Source: an uncultured Mollicutes bacterium
Lineage (GTDB): Bacteria; Bacillota_I; Bacilli_A; Acholeplasmatales; Anaeroplasmataceae
Assembly: GCA_900540175.1 (NCBI GenBank)
Contig: UQFG01000007.1
Span: forward strand, 15,082 to 79,081
Direction of reading: 5' to 3'
Length of the DNA stretch: 64,000 nt
The notes beneath the pieces were generated by a model that had not been told where the DNA came from, made no database searches, and worked only from the letters and a program-made list of their open reading frames with translations. A program made the position numbers and the translations under genes. Numbering within the stretch: position 1 is the stretch's first letter; each line of letters starts with the position of its first letter. This document shows, piece after piece, positions 33,155-42,203 of this stretch.

Positions 33155-35725
33155 TTATCTGTTTTTAAGTCCGCAGCAATATTTGTATTTTTTACCGCTA
33201 CCGCACGGACACGGATCGTTCGGTCCGACGTGCTGCTTTTTTTCCACCGGTTTTTTCTTCGAAGGCTCTTTGACATCGTTGGTCGTAAGACCTTTCATCG
33301 GATCTTGTTCCGGTTCTTTCAAACGAATCTGCAATTTCGAATGCGTCACGTATTCCAGCACGCGGGCATTGATATTTTTATTGAGTCGTTCGAAGCGCGC
33401 ATAGCCTTCCTGCTGATAAATCTCAAGCGGATTGGTCTGTGCATACGATTGCAAAACAACGCCTTGTCGCAAGCCCTGCATATCATCGATATGCCGCATC
33501 CAAAATTGATCCAAAATCCGCAACAGCATATCTTTTAAATACATATCGAACAAATTATCCGGCAAATCCAACTGATACTGGATTTTGGCTTGTTCTGCCG
33601 CCTCTTTGTTTTGATCAATCCGTTCGTAAGCTTTTGAACAAATATAGTCGATGATCTGTTCGTCATCCAGCGTTTTCAAAACCTCGACATCGATCGTATT
33701 GGGCGGTAAATATTTCCCGTTGAAACTTTGCGCAATCGCATCATCGTCGATTTCGAATTTTTTGGAACTGATCTGCCGCATGTGCGCAGAAGCGATTTCT
33801 TCAATGGCCCGCCGCATCATTTGCCGAACCAAATCCTCCAAATGATCGACTTTGACAACTTGCATCCGTTGCTTGTAAAAAATTTCCCGTTGACGCCGAA
33901 TGACATCATCGTATTTCAAGACGTTTTTACGGGAATCGAAGTTATTTCCCTCTACTCTGGTCTGAGCGGATGTAACGGCTCTGGAGACCATTTTGGATGT
34001 AATCGGAGCATCCGCCTGATCGGTTCCTTTATTCATTAAATTGATGATCATAGCCAACCGGTTTTTAAACGTATCCCCACCGAACCGCTGAATCAAATCA
34101 TCTTCGGTGGAAATATAAAACTGGGAAAAACCGGGATCTCCTTGTCGACCGGACCGACCTCTTAACTGGTTGTCGATTCGTCTAGATTCGTGGCGTTCCG
34201 TTCCGAGAACGACCAAACCGCCCAATTCCTTGACTCCTTCGCCTAATTTGATATCGGTACCGCGTCCGGCCATATTGGTCGAAATCGTAACGGCCTTCTG
34301 TTGTCCGGCTTTAGCGACGATTTCGGCTTCCCGTTCATTGTTTTTGGCATTTAAAACCTCATGCGGAATCCCTTGTTTTTGCAACATGGAAGAAACCAGT
34401 TCGGATGTTTCGACGTTGGCCGTACCGACCAGCACCGGCTGTCCTTTTTCATAGCATTCTTTGATTTTTTCCACCAAAGCTTTGAATTTGGCTTCCTGAG
34501 AGATAAAAATCAAATCCGGTAAATCCGTCCGAATGACCGGTTTATTGGTCGGAACTTCAACCACGTACATATTGTAAATGTTGCGGAATTCTTCTTCTTC
34601 GGTTTTGGCAGTACCGGTCATACCGGAAAGTTTTTTATACATTCGGAAAAAATTTTGATACGTGATCGTCGCAACCGTTTGCGTTTCTTTTTTGATTTCG
34701 ACATTTTCTTTGGCTTCAATCGCCTGATGAAGTCCTTCCGAATACTGCCGACCTTTTAAAATACGACCGGTAAACGAATCGACAATCAATACCTCGCCGT
34801 TTTGAACGACGTATTCTTTCCCGTTTTTGAAAATGAAATTGGCCTTTAAAGCATTGTTGATCGCATGAACCAACTCCACATACTGAATGTCGTAAATATT
34901 GTTGACACCGAATACTTTTTCGGCTTTTTCCATTCCCGAAGGCGTCAACTGGACATGTCTGGATTCAATATCGATTTCATAGTCTTCTTCCTGCAGGCGC
35001 TTGGCAAACGTATCGGCCCGCAAATAAAGCGAAGAATTGTTTTTCGGGGCGCCGGAAATAATCAACGGCGTTCTGGCTTCATCGACTAAAATGGAATCCA
35101 CCTCGTCGATGATCGCATAATTCAAGCCCTTACACTGCGTAATCTGTTTTTCGTTATGCACCATATTATCGCGTAGATAATCAAACCCGAGTTCGCTGTT
35201 GGTACTGTAAAGAATATCGGAAGCGTACGCTTCTCTTTTCTGTTCGCTGGACAGTTCCCTTAAATTCAGTCCGACCGTAAGGCCCAAAAAGCGGTAAATT
35301 TCACCGATCGGTCCTTCAACTTCACGCCGAGCCAAATACTCGTTGACCGTAACAATGTGAACCCCTTCTCCGGTTAACGCATTCAAATAAGCCGGTAAAA
35401 CCGCTGTCAGCGTTTTTCCTTCTCCGGTTTTCATTTCGGCGATATTTCCGCCGTGGATGGCAACGGCACCGATCAACTGGACATGATACGGTTTCATTCC
35501 CGTAACCCGAAAAGCCGCTTCTTTGGCAACCGCATAGGCTTCCGGTAAAAGATCATCCAACGTTTTTCCTTCTTTTAATTGTTGTTTGAAATAAAGTGTT
35601 TTTCCTTTTAATTCGTCATCGCTGTATTTCTGGATTTCCGGTTCCAATGCCTCGATTTTAGATGCGATCTTGGCACATCGTTTCATTTCCTGATATCCGG
35701 AATCAAATAATTTCTTTAAACCCAT
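33155..35725 (-). CDS. secA: Preprotein translocase ATPase SecA
   Basis: 856 aa motor that drives proteins through SecYEG. Walker A is MKTGEGKTLTAVLPAYLNAL near residue 98, the DEAD-like box is YAIIDEVDSILVDEARTPL near residue 203, and GTANVETSELV and TNMAGRGTDIKLGEGV mark the second helicase domain. The C-terminus carries the SEC-C zinc motif CPCGSGKKYKYCCG that binds SecB or ribosomes. Length and motifs are standard. Confidence 0.97.
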   Translation of the reverse strand: MGLKKLFDSGYQEMKRCAKIASKIEALEPEIQKYSDDELKGKTLYFKQQLKEGKTLDDLLPEAYAVAKEAAFRVTGMKPYHVQLIGAVAIHGGNIAEMKTGEGKTLTAVLPAYLNALTGEGVHIVTVNEYLARREVEGPIGEIYRFLGLTVGLNLRELSSEQKREAYASDILYSTNSELGFDYLRDNMVHNEKQITQCKGLNYAIIDEVDSILVDEARTPLIISGAPKNNSSLYLRADTFAKRLQEEDYEIDIESRHVQLTPSGMEKAEKVFGVNNIYDIQYVELVHAINNALKANFIFKNGKEYVVQNGEVLIVDSFTGRILKGRQYSEGLHQAIEAKENVEIKKETQTVATITYQNFFRMYKKLSGMTGTAKTEEEEFRNIYNMYVVEVPTNKPVIRTDLPDLIFISQEAKFKALVEKIKECYEKGQPVLVGTANVETSELVSSMLQKQGIPHEVLNAKNNEREAEIVAKAGQQKAVTISTNMAGRGTDIKLGEGVKELGGLVVLGTERHESRRIDNQLRGRSGRQGDPGFSQFYISTEDDLIQRFGGDTFKNRLAMIINLMNKGTDQADAPITSKMVSRAVTSAQTRVEGNNFDSRKNVLKYDDVIRRQREIFYKQRMQVVKVDHLEDLVRQMMRRAIEEIASAHMRQISSKKFEIDDDAIAQSFNGKYLPPNTIDVEVLKTLDDEQIIDYICSKAYERIDQNKEAAEQAKIQYQLDLPDNLFDMYLKDMLLRILDQFWMRHIDDMQGLRQGVVLQSYAQTNPLEIYQQEGYARFERLNKNINARVLEYVTHSKLQIRLKEPEQDPMKGLTTNDVKEPSKKKPVEKKQHVGPNDPCPCGSGKKYKYCCGLKNR

Positions 35726-35846
35726 CTGTTTTATCCTCTCTTGAGATATTCTAATCCTTACACAATAAAATCATTATATCGTTTTTATCATACAATAAAA
35801 TTCCAAAATTTTCAAGAAAACTTTTTATCAAGCCCATCCGCCTACA

Positions 35847-35877
35847 AAAGAAAACGGGACGCATGTCCCGCTTTTCC
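35847..35877 (-). terminator. Rho-independent terminator after hpf
   Basis: CGGGAC / GTCCCG hairpin with A-rich lead and TTTTCTTTTG behind it on the minus strand. Confidence 0.85.
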
Positions 35878-35885
35878 TCTTATTC

Positions 35886-36416
35886 TTATTTTGTATGCGT
35901 TTCGATAATCGCATAATCGCCGTCATCTCTTAAATAAATGACGTTGGTTTTCCGTGTTTCTTTATCCAAGTAAACGAAGAAATCATGCCCCAATAACTCC
36001 ATTTGATCGATCGCTTCTTCCGAAGTCATCGGCTCTAACTCAACGTTTTTGTCGCGGACGATTCGTTCATCGCGTTTCGGCGTCACTTCCACATCCACCG
36101 AGCGAATGCCTTTTTTACCCAGTTTATCTTTCATACGATCGTTATAGCGCCGCAGTTGTTTCATCAACTTGTCAATCGCGCCGTCGATGGCTGCATAGAT
36201 ATCCATGTCTTGTACTTCCGCGCGAAGTATAATATTTTTGGTCGGAATTGTAACCTCCACTTTATGATACGCTTTGTACACCTTGCAAACCACCCGAGCC
36301 GAAACGGATTCGTAATCCGGCAACAGCCCTTCTAATTTCGTCAGTTTTTTCAAGGCATATTCCTTGTTCGCATCAGACGGTGAGAAACCGTTTTTTCCTA
36401 CAATTTCTACCTTCAT
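35886..36416 (-). CDS. hpf: Ribosome hibernation promoting factor, long form
   Basis: 176 aa. The N-terminal HPF/YfiA domain (residues 1-100) binds the 30S decoding centre, and the C-terminal dimerisation domain (residues 120-176, MTSEEAIDQMELLGHDFFVY) joins two 70S into 100S particles. The frame extends to 36452, but the start is the ATG at 36414-36416 behind AAAGGAG. Confidence 0.93.
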   Translation of the reverse strand: MKVEIVGKNGFSPSDANKEYALKKLTKLEGLLPDYESVSARVVCKVYKAYHKVEVTIPTKNIILRAEVQDMDIYAAIDGAIDKLMKQLRRYNDRMKDKLGKKGIRSVDVEVTPKRDERIVRDKNVELEPMTSEEAIDQMELLGHDFFVYLDKETRKTNVIYLRDDGDYAIIETHTK

Positions 36417-36476
36417 CAATATCACTCCTTTTCTGTCTTTATTATAGCACAAGATAAAAACGTTTTCAATCCGTCT

Positions 36477-36677
36477 TTACAACTTATAAACGTTTTGAGC
36501 CTGCAGTCCTTTTTCCCCGACAACAAGATCGAATTCCACCAGTTGACCTTCACTCAAGGTTTTAAATCCGTCATCTAAAATCGAACTATAATGAACGAAA
36601 ATATCATCATAGTTTTCTTTGACGATGAACCCGTATCCTTTCTCGTTATTGAACCATTTTACTTTTCCTACTAACAT
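36477..36677 (-). CDS. Cold shock protein (CspA family)
   Basis: 66 aa OB-fold RNA chaperone. RNP1 is [10 protein letters not shown] and RNP2 is the slightly divergent IFVHYSSIL, where most have VFVHFSAI. The ATG at 36675-36677 follows AAGGAGG; the longer frame to 36722 has no support. Confidence 0.93.
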   Translation of the reverse strand: MLVGKVKWFNNEKGYGFIVKENYDDIFVHYSSILDDGFKTLSEGQLVEFDLVVGEKGLQAQNVYKL

Positions 36678-36759
36678 CTTTGTTTTCCTCCTTGTCGATA
36701 CTCCTATCATACCTCTTTTCAAACCCTTCTTTCAACAAAAACGATACGTAAAAAATCGA

Positions 36760-37131
36760 CTAATTTTTTACATAAAACGTGATAAGAAGCACCTGTTTTT
36801 CAACGCAGGAAGAAAGCCAATCGAATACGGCAATCAGCCAATCGCTTATATAAACTTCATCTAAAAACAAAACAAAATAGTTCGGTTTAAAAAGAAAATA
36901 GCGAACGATTTGTGATACTTCCCAAAAATAGGCATCGTAGCAAACCCATGTTTTTTCGGCAAAAAGAGAAAGGATTTTGAGTGTTTTATCGAATAACGGA
37001 ACGGTTTTGGCTTGCAAAAAAAGCGGATATTTGTTCCGACACAAATCGCATAAATATTCTTTTTTGGTCTGAAACAAATCTTTAAGCAGCCGTTTGGGAT
37101 AAAACGGATTCCCGCAGTTTAAACAACGCAT
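36760..37131 (-). CDS. ComFC-like zinc-finger protein lacking the phosphoribosyltransferase part
   Basis: 124 aa. The N-terminus has two Cys pairs (RCLNCGNPF and LCDLCRNKY) like the zinc finger of ComFC-type competence proteins. A hydrophobic aromatic-rich region follows (YDAYFWEVSQIVRYFLFKPN), which could be a degraded start of the PRTase domain. The PRPP-binding motif of ComFC is absent, and the protein is about half the usual length. No comFA is next to it. It is probably a remnant or a repurposed finger protein. Confidence 0.55.
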   Translation of the reverse strand: MRCLNCGNPFYPKRLLKDLFQTKKEYLCDLCRNKYPLFLQAKTVPLFDKTLKILSLFAEKTWVCYDAYFWEVSQIVRYFLFKPNYFVLFLDEVYISDWLIAVFDWLSSCVEKQVLLITFYVKN

Positions 37132-37167
37132 TTCTTCACCCCCCTGTTCCAATGAATAGGAAAAACC

Positions 37168-37203
37168 CTAAAAAAAGAAAAAGCAATTCTATAAGAATTG
37201 CAA
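37168..37203 (-). terminator. Rho-independent terminator at the end of mutY
   Basis: GCAATTCT / AGAATTGC hairpin with a 3-nt loop overlaps the mutY stop and is followed by TTTTTCTTTTTTT on the minus strand. Confidence 0.85.
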
Positions 37204-38190
37204 AAAAGCTTTCGGAATCGAATAGCGCGTATCGATTTCTTCTTTGGTGGCCCAACATTCGTTTTCTTCCAAATGGTAATCCTTTACTTGAACGAAATAC
37301 GACTGCATCCGCCATTTTTTATGCGTAAAGATATGTTGTTTCGTGGGTCCTTTTTCAAAAGAAACCAGCGAATCTTTAAAAACGTGCCGAATTTGTTCTT
37401 CGGATAAAAACCCCGGCATGGTTTTCAATTCATACAATCCCGCCAAAAGGCCTTCTTCGGGACGCCGATGTAACAACAATTTTTTTTCTTGTTCGACTAA
37501 AAACACCGTCCATAACGTTTCTTCTTTCGCTGTTTTTTTACCTTTTACCGGATAGGATAAAACACAGTGTTCGGCAAAAGCCCGACAACTTGTTCGAAGC
37601 GGACACCGATCGCAAAGCGGTAAATCGTTTGCAAGACAGATCGTCGCACCGATATCCATAATTGCCTGATTGAAATCACCGCTACGTTGCGGTAAGATTT
37701 CCTCGATTCGCTTTTGATAGGCTTTTTTGGTGGAAGATATCGAAATATCGGATCCGTCACACCACAATCTGGAAAAAACTCTTAAAAAATTGCCGTCTAC
37801 CGAAGCGTATTTCTGATCGTAGGCCATCGAAAGAATGGCCGATGCCGTATAGTCGCCGATGCCGGGTAACCTTCTTACGGCTTCATAGTCCTTCGGAAAA
37901 ACACCCTGATATTGTTGTTGAATCACAATGGCCGCTTTCTTTAAATTGCGCGCTCGGCTGTAATATCCCAATCCTTGCCATACTTTCAGCAAGACCGCCT
38001 CATCGGCCGAAGCCAAATCCGAAACAGTGGGAAAAGTTTCCATAAACCGGTGGTAATACGGAATGACCGTATCGATTCTGGTCTGCTGACACATGATTTC
38101 CGAAATCCAAATCCGATACGGATCCCGATTTTTTCGCCAAGGCAGATCGCGCTTACATCGATCGTACCAACTTAACAGTTCTTCTACCAT
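37189..38190 (-). CDS. mutY: A/G-specific adenine glycosylase MutY
   Basis: 333 aa base-excision enzyme that removes A opposite 8-oxoG. Catalytic motifs are SEIMCQQTRIDTVIPYY near residue 31 (Glu) and the helix-hairpin-helix LPGIGDYTASAILSMAYD near residue 107, followed by SVDGNFLRVFSRL with the catalytic Asp. An iron-sulfur loop follows, with spacing C-x7-C-x2-C-x5-C rather than the usual C-x6-C. The C-terminal NUDIX-like domain recognises 8-oxoG. Divergent from the HD gene. Confidence 0.93.
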   Translation of the reverse strand: MVEELLSWYDRCKRDLPWRKNRDPYRIWISEIMCQQTRIDTVIPYYHRFMETFPTVSDLASADEAVLLKVWQGLGYYSRARNLKKAAIVIQQQYQGVFPKDYEAVRRLPGIGDYTASAILSMAYDQKYASVDGNFLRVFSRLWCDGSDISISSTKKAYQKRIEEILPQRSGDFNQAIMDIGATICLANDLPLCDRCPLRTSCRAFAEHCVLSYPVKGKKTAKEETLWTVFLVEQEKKLLLHRRPEEGLLAGLYELKTMPGFLSEEQIRHVFKDSLVSFEKGPTKQHIFTHKKWRMQSYFVQVKDYHLEENECWATKEEIDTRYSIPKAFLQFL

Positions 38191-38239
38191 CTCGCATTCC
38201 TTTCTGATTCTTTTTCTTTCTTTTTTTCTTTTTTTGTTC

Positions 38240-38245
38240 TATAAT
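38240..38245 (+). promoter_or_regulatory. -10 element of the HD-domain gene
   Basis: TATAAT lies 6 nt before the ATG at 38252, so transcription would start at or next to the start codon. The -35 region is a pyrimidine tract without a clear hexamer. Confidence 0.5.
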
Positions 38246-38251
38246 AAAAGT

Positions 38252-38776
38252 ATGAAAACAAAATTTAAACTGACTACAGAAGATCGGAACTTTCTTTTAG
38301 AACAAATCCGTTCGATCATCCATACCGAACCGTTTCTCCAATTAAAAAAATATCGGCATCATGCCCATATCTCCACTTATACACACGTCATCCGCGTCGC
38401 TTATTTATCGTATGAGTTTGTCAAAAAGCATCATTTGAAAGTCAATGAAACCGAACTGATTCGAGCGGCCTTATTCCATGACCTTTATTTTTACGATTGG
38501 CACGACAAAAACAACGGCGTTCATCTGCACGGTTTGTTTCATCCCAAAAAAGCCATCCGCAACGCGCAAATCCACTATCATCTTTCCAAACGGGAAGCAA
38601 GGCATATGAAACACCATATGTTTCCTTTAACGCCCATTCCGCCGTTGACCAAAGAAGGATGGGTCATCTGCATTTGCGATAAAAAAGCGGCCAGAGCCGA
38701 CTACAAAACCATCCGCATCCGAAAAAAATTAAGCAAAGAAAAAGAATCGGAGTTTACAAAAGAATCTCTTTTGTAA
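38252..38776 (+). CDS. HD-domain phosphohydrolase
   Basis: 174 aa. It has the HD motif AALFHDLYFYDWHD near residue 72, with an upstream His (KYRHHAHISTYTHVIRV) and downstream His-rich stretches (HLHGLFHPKKA, MKHHMFPL), consistent with a metal-dependent phosphohydrolase. The ATG at 38252 has no Shine-Dalgarno and follows a TATAAT by 6 nt, suggesting a leaderless mRNA. Substrate unknown. It is the only plus-strand protein gene here and runs divergently from mutY. Confidence 0.78.
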   Translation: MKTKFKLTTEDRNFLLEQIRSIIHTEPFLQLKKYRHHAHISTYTHVIRVAYLSYEFVKKHHLKVNETELIRAALFHDLYFYDWHDKNNGVHLHGLFHPKKAIRNAQIHYHLSKREARHMKHHMFPLTPIPPLTKEGWVICICDKKAARADYKTIRIRKKLSKEKESEFTKESLL

Positions 38777-38786
38777 ACTCTTTTTC
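38750..38786 (+). terminator. Rho-independent terminator of the HD-domain gene
   Basis: A perfect 14-bp stem (38750-38763 with 38767-38780) and 3-nt loop, followed by TTTTTC; it includes the stop codon. Confidence 0.9.
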
Positions 38787-38788
38787 AT

Positions 38789-39262
38789 TTAAAACGTAAA
38801 ATCCAGTTTGGAAACATCAAAACTTTGATCGGCTGCTTCGGTAATTCGTTTGGCACCGATCAACCGCATCTTGAAAATATCCCCTTTTAATAAAACGGAC
38901 TTTTCCCCTCTTTGCGGATCGTTTGAGGCAACCAAAATGCCCAAAAAAATCGGAATAAAATCTTTTTTTCTGCAATCGGCCGCAAAACGACAGGCAAGTG
39001 CGACATCCATTCGACGATAAAAAGGGAAAACCGACGGAACGACGGCCACCGCGTACTGATTCAGATTGTATTCAACCAAAATATTCGGATACGAATGCGT
39101 ATCTTCATTCACACCCAATAACCGATAATGCTTGGGAATGACGTGGTCTAACGCAAAATTGATCGCCAATTTCAACACATCTTCTTCCGTCATCCGATCT
39201 TTCGGATCGATCTTTGCGGGAATCCCATCAGCCCAAATGGATTCGACTATTTTCTTTTCCAT
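38789..39262 (-). CDS. Hypothetical protein
   Basis: 157 aa, no signal peptide, membrane helix or motif that I recognise. The centre is rich in aromatic and hydrophobic residues (YAVAVVPSVFPFYRRMDVAL) and contains a few Cys residues. It begins about 20 nt after the DUF697-like gene with a GGGAG site, so the two are probably co-transcribed and may act together. Confidence 0.6.
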   Translation of the reverse strand: MEKKIVESIWADGIPAKIDPKDRMTEEDVLKLAINFALDHVIPKHYRLLGVNEDTHSYPNILVEYNLNQYAVAVVPSVFPFYRRMDVALACRFAADCRKKDFIPIFLGILVASNDPQRGEKSVLLKGDIFKMRLIGAKRITEAADQSFDVSKLDFTF

Positions 39263-39280
39263 AATTACTCTCCCTTCCTT

Positions 39281-40210
39281 TTAAGTTGCCAAATCATCCG
39301 TTGTTTTTTTCTTCGTGAAAAAACGAACGACTTTGTTCGGAAAAAAAGAAATGGTCTGCGCGACGACCAGCGGCAAAATTTTAAGCGTTTCTTTATACGA
39401 TTCTTTGCGGATATCTTCTTTGGTTACCACCGAACCATCTAAAAAAAGATACCGACGGCATACACAGCCGATCCGAATGGTCATCATGGCATTGGCCGCT
39501 CCTTGTAAAATACTTTCCAGTACCGTTCCCAAATACGGAACCGAATTTAAAAATTCGAGAGAACTTTTCGGCACGATGTCTTCCAATTTCAGATTCTCAA
39601 GCCCTTCGGCTATCAAAGCCGTCCCGAACACGTTGATCGTCAATTTCGACAAATTTTTCATCGACGGGCGAAAACCGCACTGCATAACCAAACGTTTGAT
39701 CATTTTCAAATTGACGGCAAAGACCGTAATCATGTCGAAACGGGCACTTTGACAGATCGCCGTTGAAATCATGACCGTCTTCGCATCGTGGATGATAATC
39801 CGATTGAGTTGTTTTTTCACGGTTTTTTCAAAAACATATTGCAAATTGAACAGCAACTCTTCTTTGTTTTGATACTTTGTCAGCAAAATCACTTCTTCAT
39901 ACGGAAGATCATTGCTTTTAACGATATTTTTTGCCACTTTTTTATAAATGGCTATTCTTTTGGAATCGGTGGGTTCTAAGGAGGTCGCAATCGAAAGCGA
40001 CGGGGAACGAACGATATAGATGATCGGCTGAAGAATGGCCAGATAAAAAATCAAAGCGAACAAAATATAAAATCCGTATTCCAACCACGGATGAATCACC
40101 CGTAGTTTTTCGCCGATGTTAAGTAGCGCACTGAGAACCATCAACAAAAACAACAACAGGCATCCAATCGCTATCACATAAAAAATAAATCGGTTTTTAC
40201 TTTTCTTCAT
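39281..40210 (-). CDS. DUF697/YcjF-like membrane protein
   Basis: 309 aa with two N-terminal transmembrane helices (FYVIAIGCLLLFLLMVLSAL, YGFYILFALIFYLAILQPII). A soluble part follows, with a DUF697-like segment (ISTAICQSARFDMITVFAVN, then RPSMKNLSKLTINVFGTALI) near residues 148-205. DUF697 proteins are found in GTPase-linked and stress-related loci, and their role is unclear. It overlaps the end of the pectinesterase gene by 14 nt. Confidence 0.65.
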   Translation of the reverse strand: MKKSKNRFIFYVIAIGCLLLFLLMVLSALLNIGEKLRVIHPWLEYGFYILFALIFYLAILQPIIYIVRSPSLSIATSLEPTDSKRIAIYKKVAKNIVKSNDLPYEEVILLTKYQNKEELLFNLQYVFEKTVKKQLNRIIIHDAKTVMISTAICQSARFDMITVFAVNLKMIKRLVMQCGFRPSMKNLSKLTINVFGTALIAEGLENLKLEDIVPKSSLEFLNSVPYLGTVLESILQGAANAMMTIRIGCVCRRYLFLDGSVVTKEDIRKESYKETLKILPLVVAQTISFFPNKVVRFFTKKKTTDDLAT

Positions 40211-41018
40211 CGGTTCCTCCTACAAACGTACAGTTTTCCAAGCGAAACGAATACTCCGTTGGATCCTGTTCGTGCATTTTCTTCAAATAAGGCAAAATCG
40301 TTTTTTTAAGACGACAGTTGTAAAAAGCAATTTTGGGATACGTTTGATCCACCGCATTAGAAGGATACCACGGTCGCCCCAAATAAACGGTTTGTTCCGT
40401 CGTTTCAAACACACAGTTTTGAAAAACAAACCCCGAAGAATTGGTCTTAAGCGTATTGGGTGCCGTAAAATAAAGTTCTTTGGCTTCGTTTGTTTTGGCA
40501 ACGATGAAGCAAGAATCAAAAAGACAATCCGCACTGCCGAAAATAAAATCGATATCGCCTTCGATGTAACAATTTTCGATGTGGTTGCGGATACCGCCAT
40601 CCATATAAAGCGTATCCTGATATCCTAAAAAACGACAATTTTGAAGCAATACATCGCTTGTTTCCGATTTGAACGCAACCGCCTGACCGTTTTTCCGACC
40701 GTTTCTTACAAAGTCGTTTTGAAACGTGATTTGAAAGGCTTTGAAACCGGACGCTTCTTTACAGACGGTAAACGTCGCACTGCCGGTTGTTCCGTACACT
40801 TTTTTTCCGTCACCGCCTTCTTCTTTTGGGACAAGTGTCCCGTGCGATGCATGAAAACAAATTTTCGTATTCGGTTTGCCGATCATCGTGATATTCTTGG
40901 TTTTTACTGCGACTTTTTCGACATACGTTTGATCCGCTAAAAGAATCAGATCGCCTTCTTGAACTTGATCAAGAACGTCTTTAAGGGATTGATTTTCTTT
41001 TTCTAAGTCCCAAATCAT
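40197..41018 (-). CDS. Pectinesterase (CE8) without signal peptide
   Basis: 273 aa right-handed beta-helix enzyme that removes methyl esters from polygalacturonate. The catalytic motifs are all present: GQAVAF near residue 112, FLGYQDTLY near residue 134, GDIDFIFGSADCLF near residue 154, and YLGRPWYPS near residue 217. The protein starts directly with MIWDLEKEN, so it lacks a secretion signal and should be cytoplasmic, acting on imported oligogalacturonides. This fits the nearby Kdu/Kdg pathway. Confidence 0.88.
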   Translation of the reverse strand: MIWDLEKENQSLKDVLDQVQEGDLILLADQTYVEKVAVKTKNITMIGKPNTKICFHASHGTLVPKEEGGDGKKVYGTTGSATFTVCKEASGFKAFQITFQNDFVRNGRKNGQAVAFKSETSDVLLQNCRFLGYQDTLYMDGGIRNHIENCYIEGDIDFIFGSADCLFDSCFIVAKTNEAKELYFTAPNTLKTNSSGFVFQNCVFETTEQTVYLGRPWYPSNAVDQTYPKIAFYNCRLKKTILPYLKKMHEQDPTEYSFRLENCTFVGGTDEEK

Positions 41019-41054
41019 ACGGTTTTTCCTCCCTTTTCTTCTATTTTAGCATAA

Positions 41055-41089
41055 CAAGACTAAAAACAAAATAGGGTTTGCACCCTATC
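41055..41089 (-). terminator. Rho-independent terminator after potD
   Basis: ATAGGGT / ACCCTAT hairpin (41071-41088), followed by TTTTGTTTTTAG on the minus strand; it overlaps the potD stop. Confidence 0.85.
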
Positions 41090-42203
41090 CTGTAATGACT
41101 TCAATGAATTTTTGTTCCATATATTCGTAAATATCGCTTCCCAAATAGCGGTATACTTCGGCAACACTGCCCGGCGTCGTCAAAATGCGAACCGGATCGT
41201 ACGCCTCGATTTGCAGCGTTTCTTCCCAGTCTTCACTTGATTTGATTTCATCGTACACACTTTCAAGCGTCGGACAGTATCCGACAAATTCGGCATTGGT
41301 ATACGATTGGTCGTGATCAAGCATGTGATTTAAAAATTCATAGGCCAAATCTTCGGCCGTCGCGGTAACCGGAATGGCCATCGCATCGAAAAACACATTG
41401 TTGTGATCGGTCGGCGCGTAAATCGAATATAAAGCGGCTTTATCCTCCAATCCCGATTCGATGTCGGCATAGTAAGCATCGAAAAAATCGCCGGAATAAA
41501 CGAGTGCCACATCCAAATTACCGCTGGACACTTTGATTTTCAAATCGTCGGTTCCCCATGCGTCAAAGGCCGTATTTTTAAGCAAATCCATACATTCGTC
41601 GATCTTTGTTTTATCCGTTTCGTTCAACGAATATCCCAAATACATTTCCGCAGCCGCAAGCGCATCCCGTGAAACATTGTACATGCCGACCGTTGCTCCA
41701 GAAGGAAGCAAATCATGTTCGAACAGTACTTTGAAGCCGTGTTCCAAAACCGCTTCTTCCACACCGGCTTTTCGTTTGGAATACATAATGCCAAGCGAAC
41801 CCCAGAAATAAGGAATGTAATAGCCTTGATAGTTGCTGCAATCCGCACTGGACATCAGTGTTTCTAGTTCATCGACAAACATCCCTTCTTGATAGTTGGA
41901 AAGCCGCGTATAGTCCAATTTTTTGATCAGTCCGTCTTCTTTCATCTGATCCAACATATAATCCGACGGAATCACCAAATCGTATTCGGCTTGACGATTT
42001 AAAATATTCTGATACATTTGTTCGTTGGAATCAACCGTAACAACCGAAACCTTAACTTGATGGTCTTCCTCAAACGAAGAAACCACATCTTCGGCCATGT
42101 AATCGCCCCAACTTAAAATCAAAAGATCGGCTCCTTTTCCCGTACAAGAACAAAGTAGTAAAACCAAACAAGATAAACTCAATAATAAGGTATATTTTTT
42201 CAT
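41085..42203 (-). CDS. potD: Spermidine/putrescine-binding lipoprotein PotD (system 1)
   Basis: 372 aa extracellular receptor. The lipoprotein signal peptide has lipobox LCSC near residue 17. The PotD/PotF pattern follows: LLILSWGDYMAEDVV, LVIPSDYMLDQM near residue 76 and GYYIPYFWGSLGIMYSK near residue 127. It is the last gene of operon 1 and overlaps potC by 4 nt. Polyamine specificity is inferred from family and operon; other cationic ligands are possible. Confidence 0.88.
   Translation of the reverse strand: MKKYTLLLSLSCLVLLLCSCTGKGADLLILSWGDYMAEDVVSSFEEDHQVKVSVVTVDSNEQMYQNILNRQAEYDLVIPSDYMLDQMKEDGLIKKLDYTRLSNYQEGMFVDELETLMSSADCSNYQGYYIPYFWGSLGIMYSKRKAGVEEAVLEHGFKVLFEHDLLPSGATVGMYNVSRDALAAAEMYLGYSLNETDKTKIDECMDLLKNTAFDAWGTDDLKIKVSSGNLDVALVYSGDFFDAYYADIESGLEDKAALYSIYAPTDHNNVFFDAMAIPVTATAEDLAYEFLNHMLDHDQSYTNAEFVGYCPTLESVYDEIKSSEDWEETLQIEAYDPVRILTTPGSVAEVYRYLGSDIYEYMEQKFIEVITG

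Noticed and set aside
38093..38251. N-terminal extension of the HD-domain protein
   Set aside because: That part of the frame is antisense to the mutY start and has no start signals; the -10 at 38240 lies inside it.
40197..41018. Secreted pectinesterase
   Set aside because: No signal peptide in frame, and the first residues already belong to the enzyme fold.
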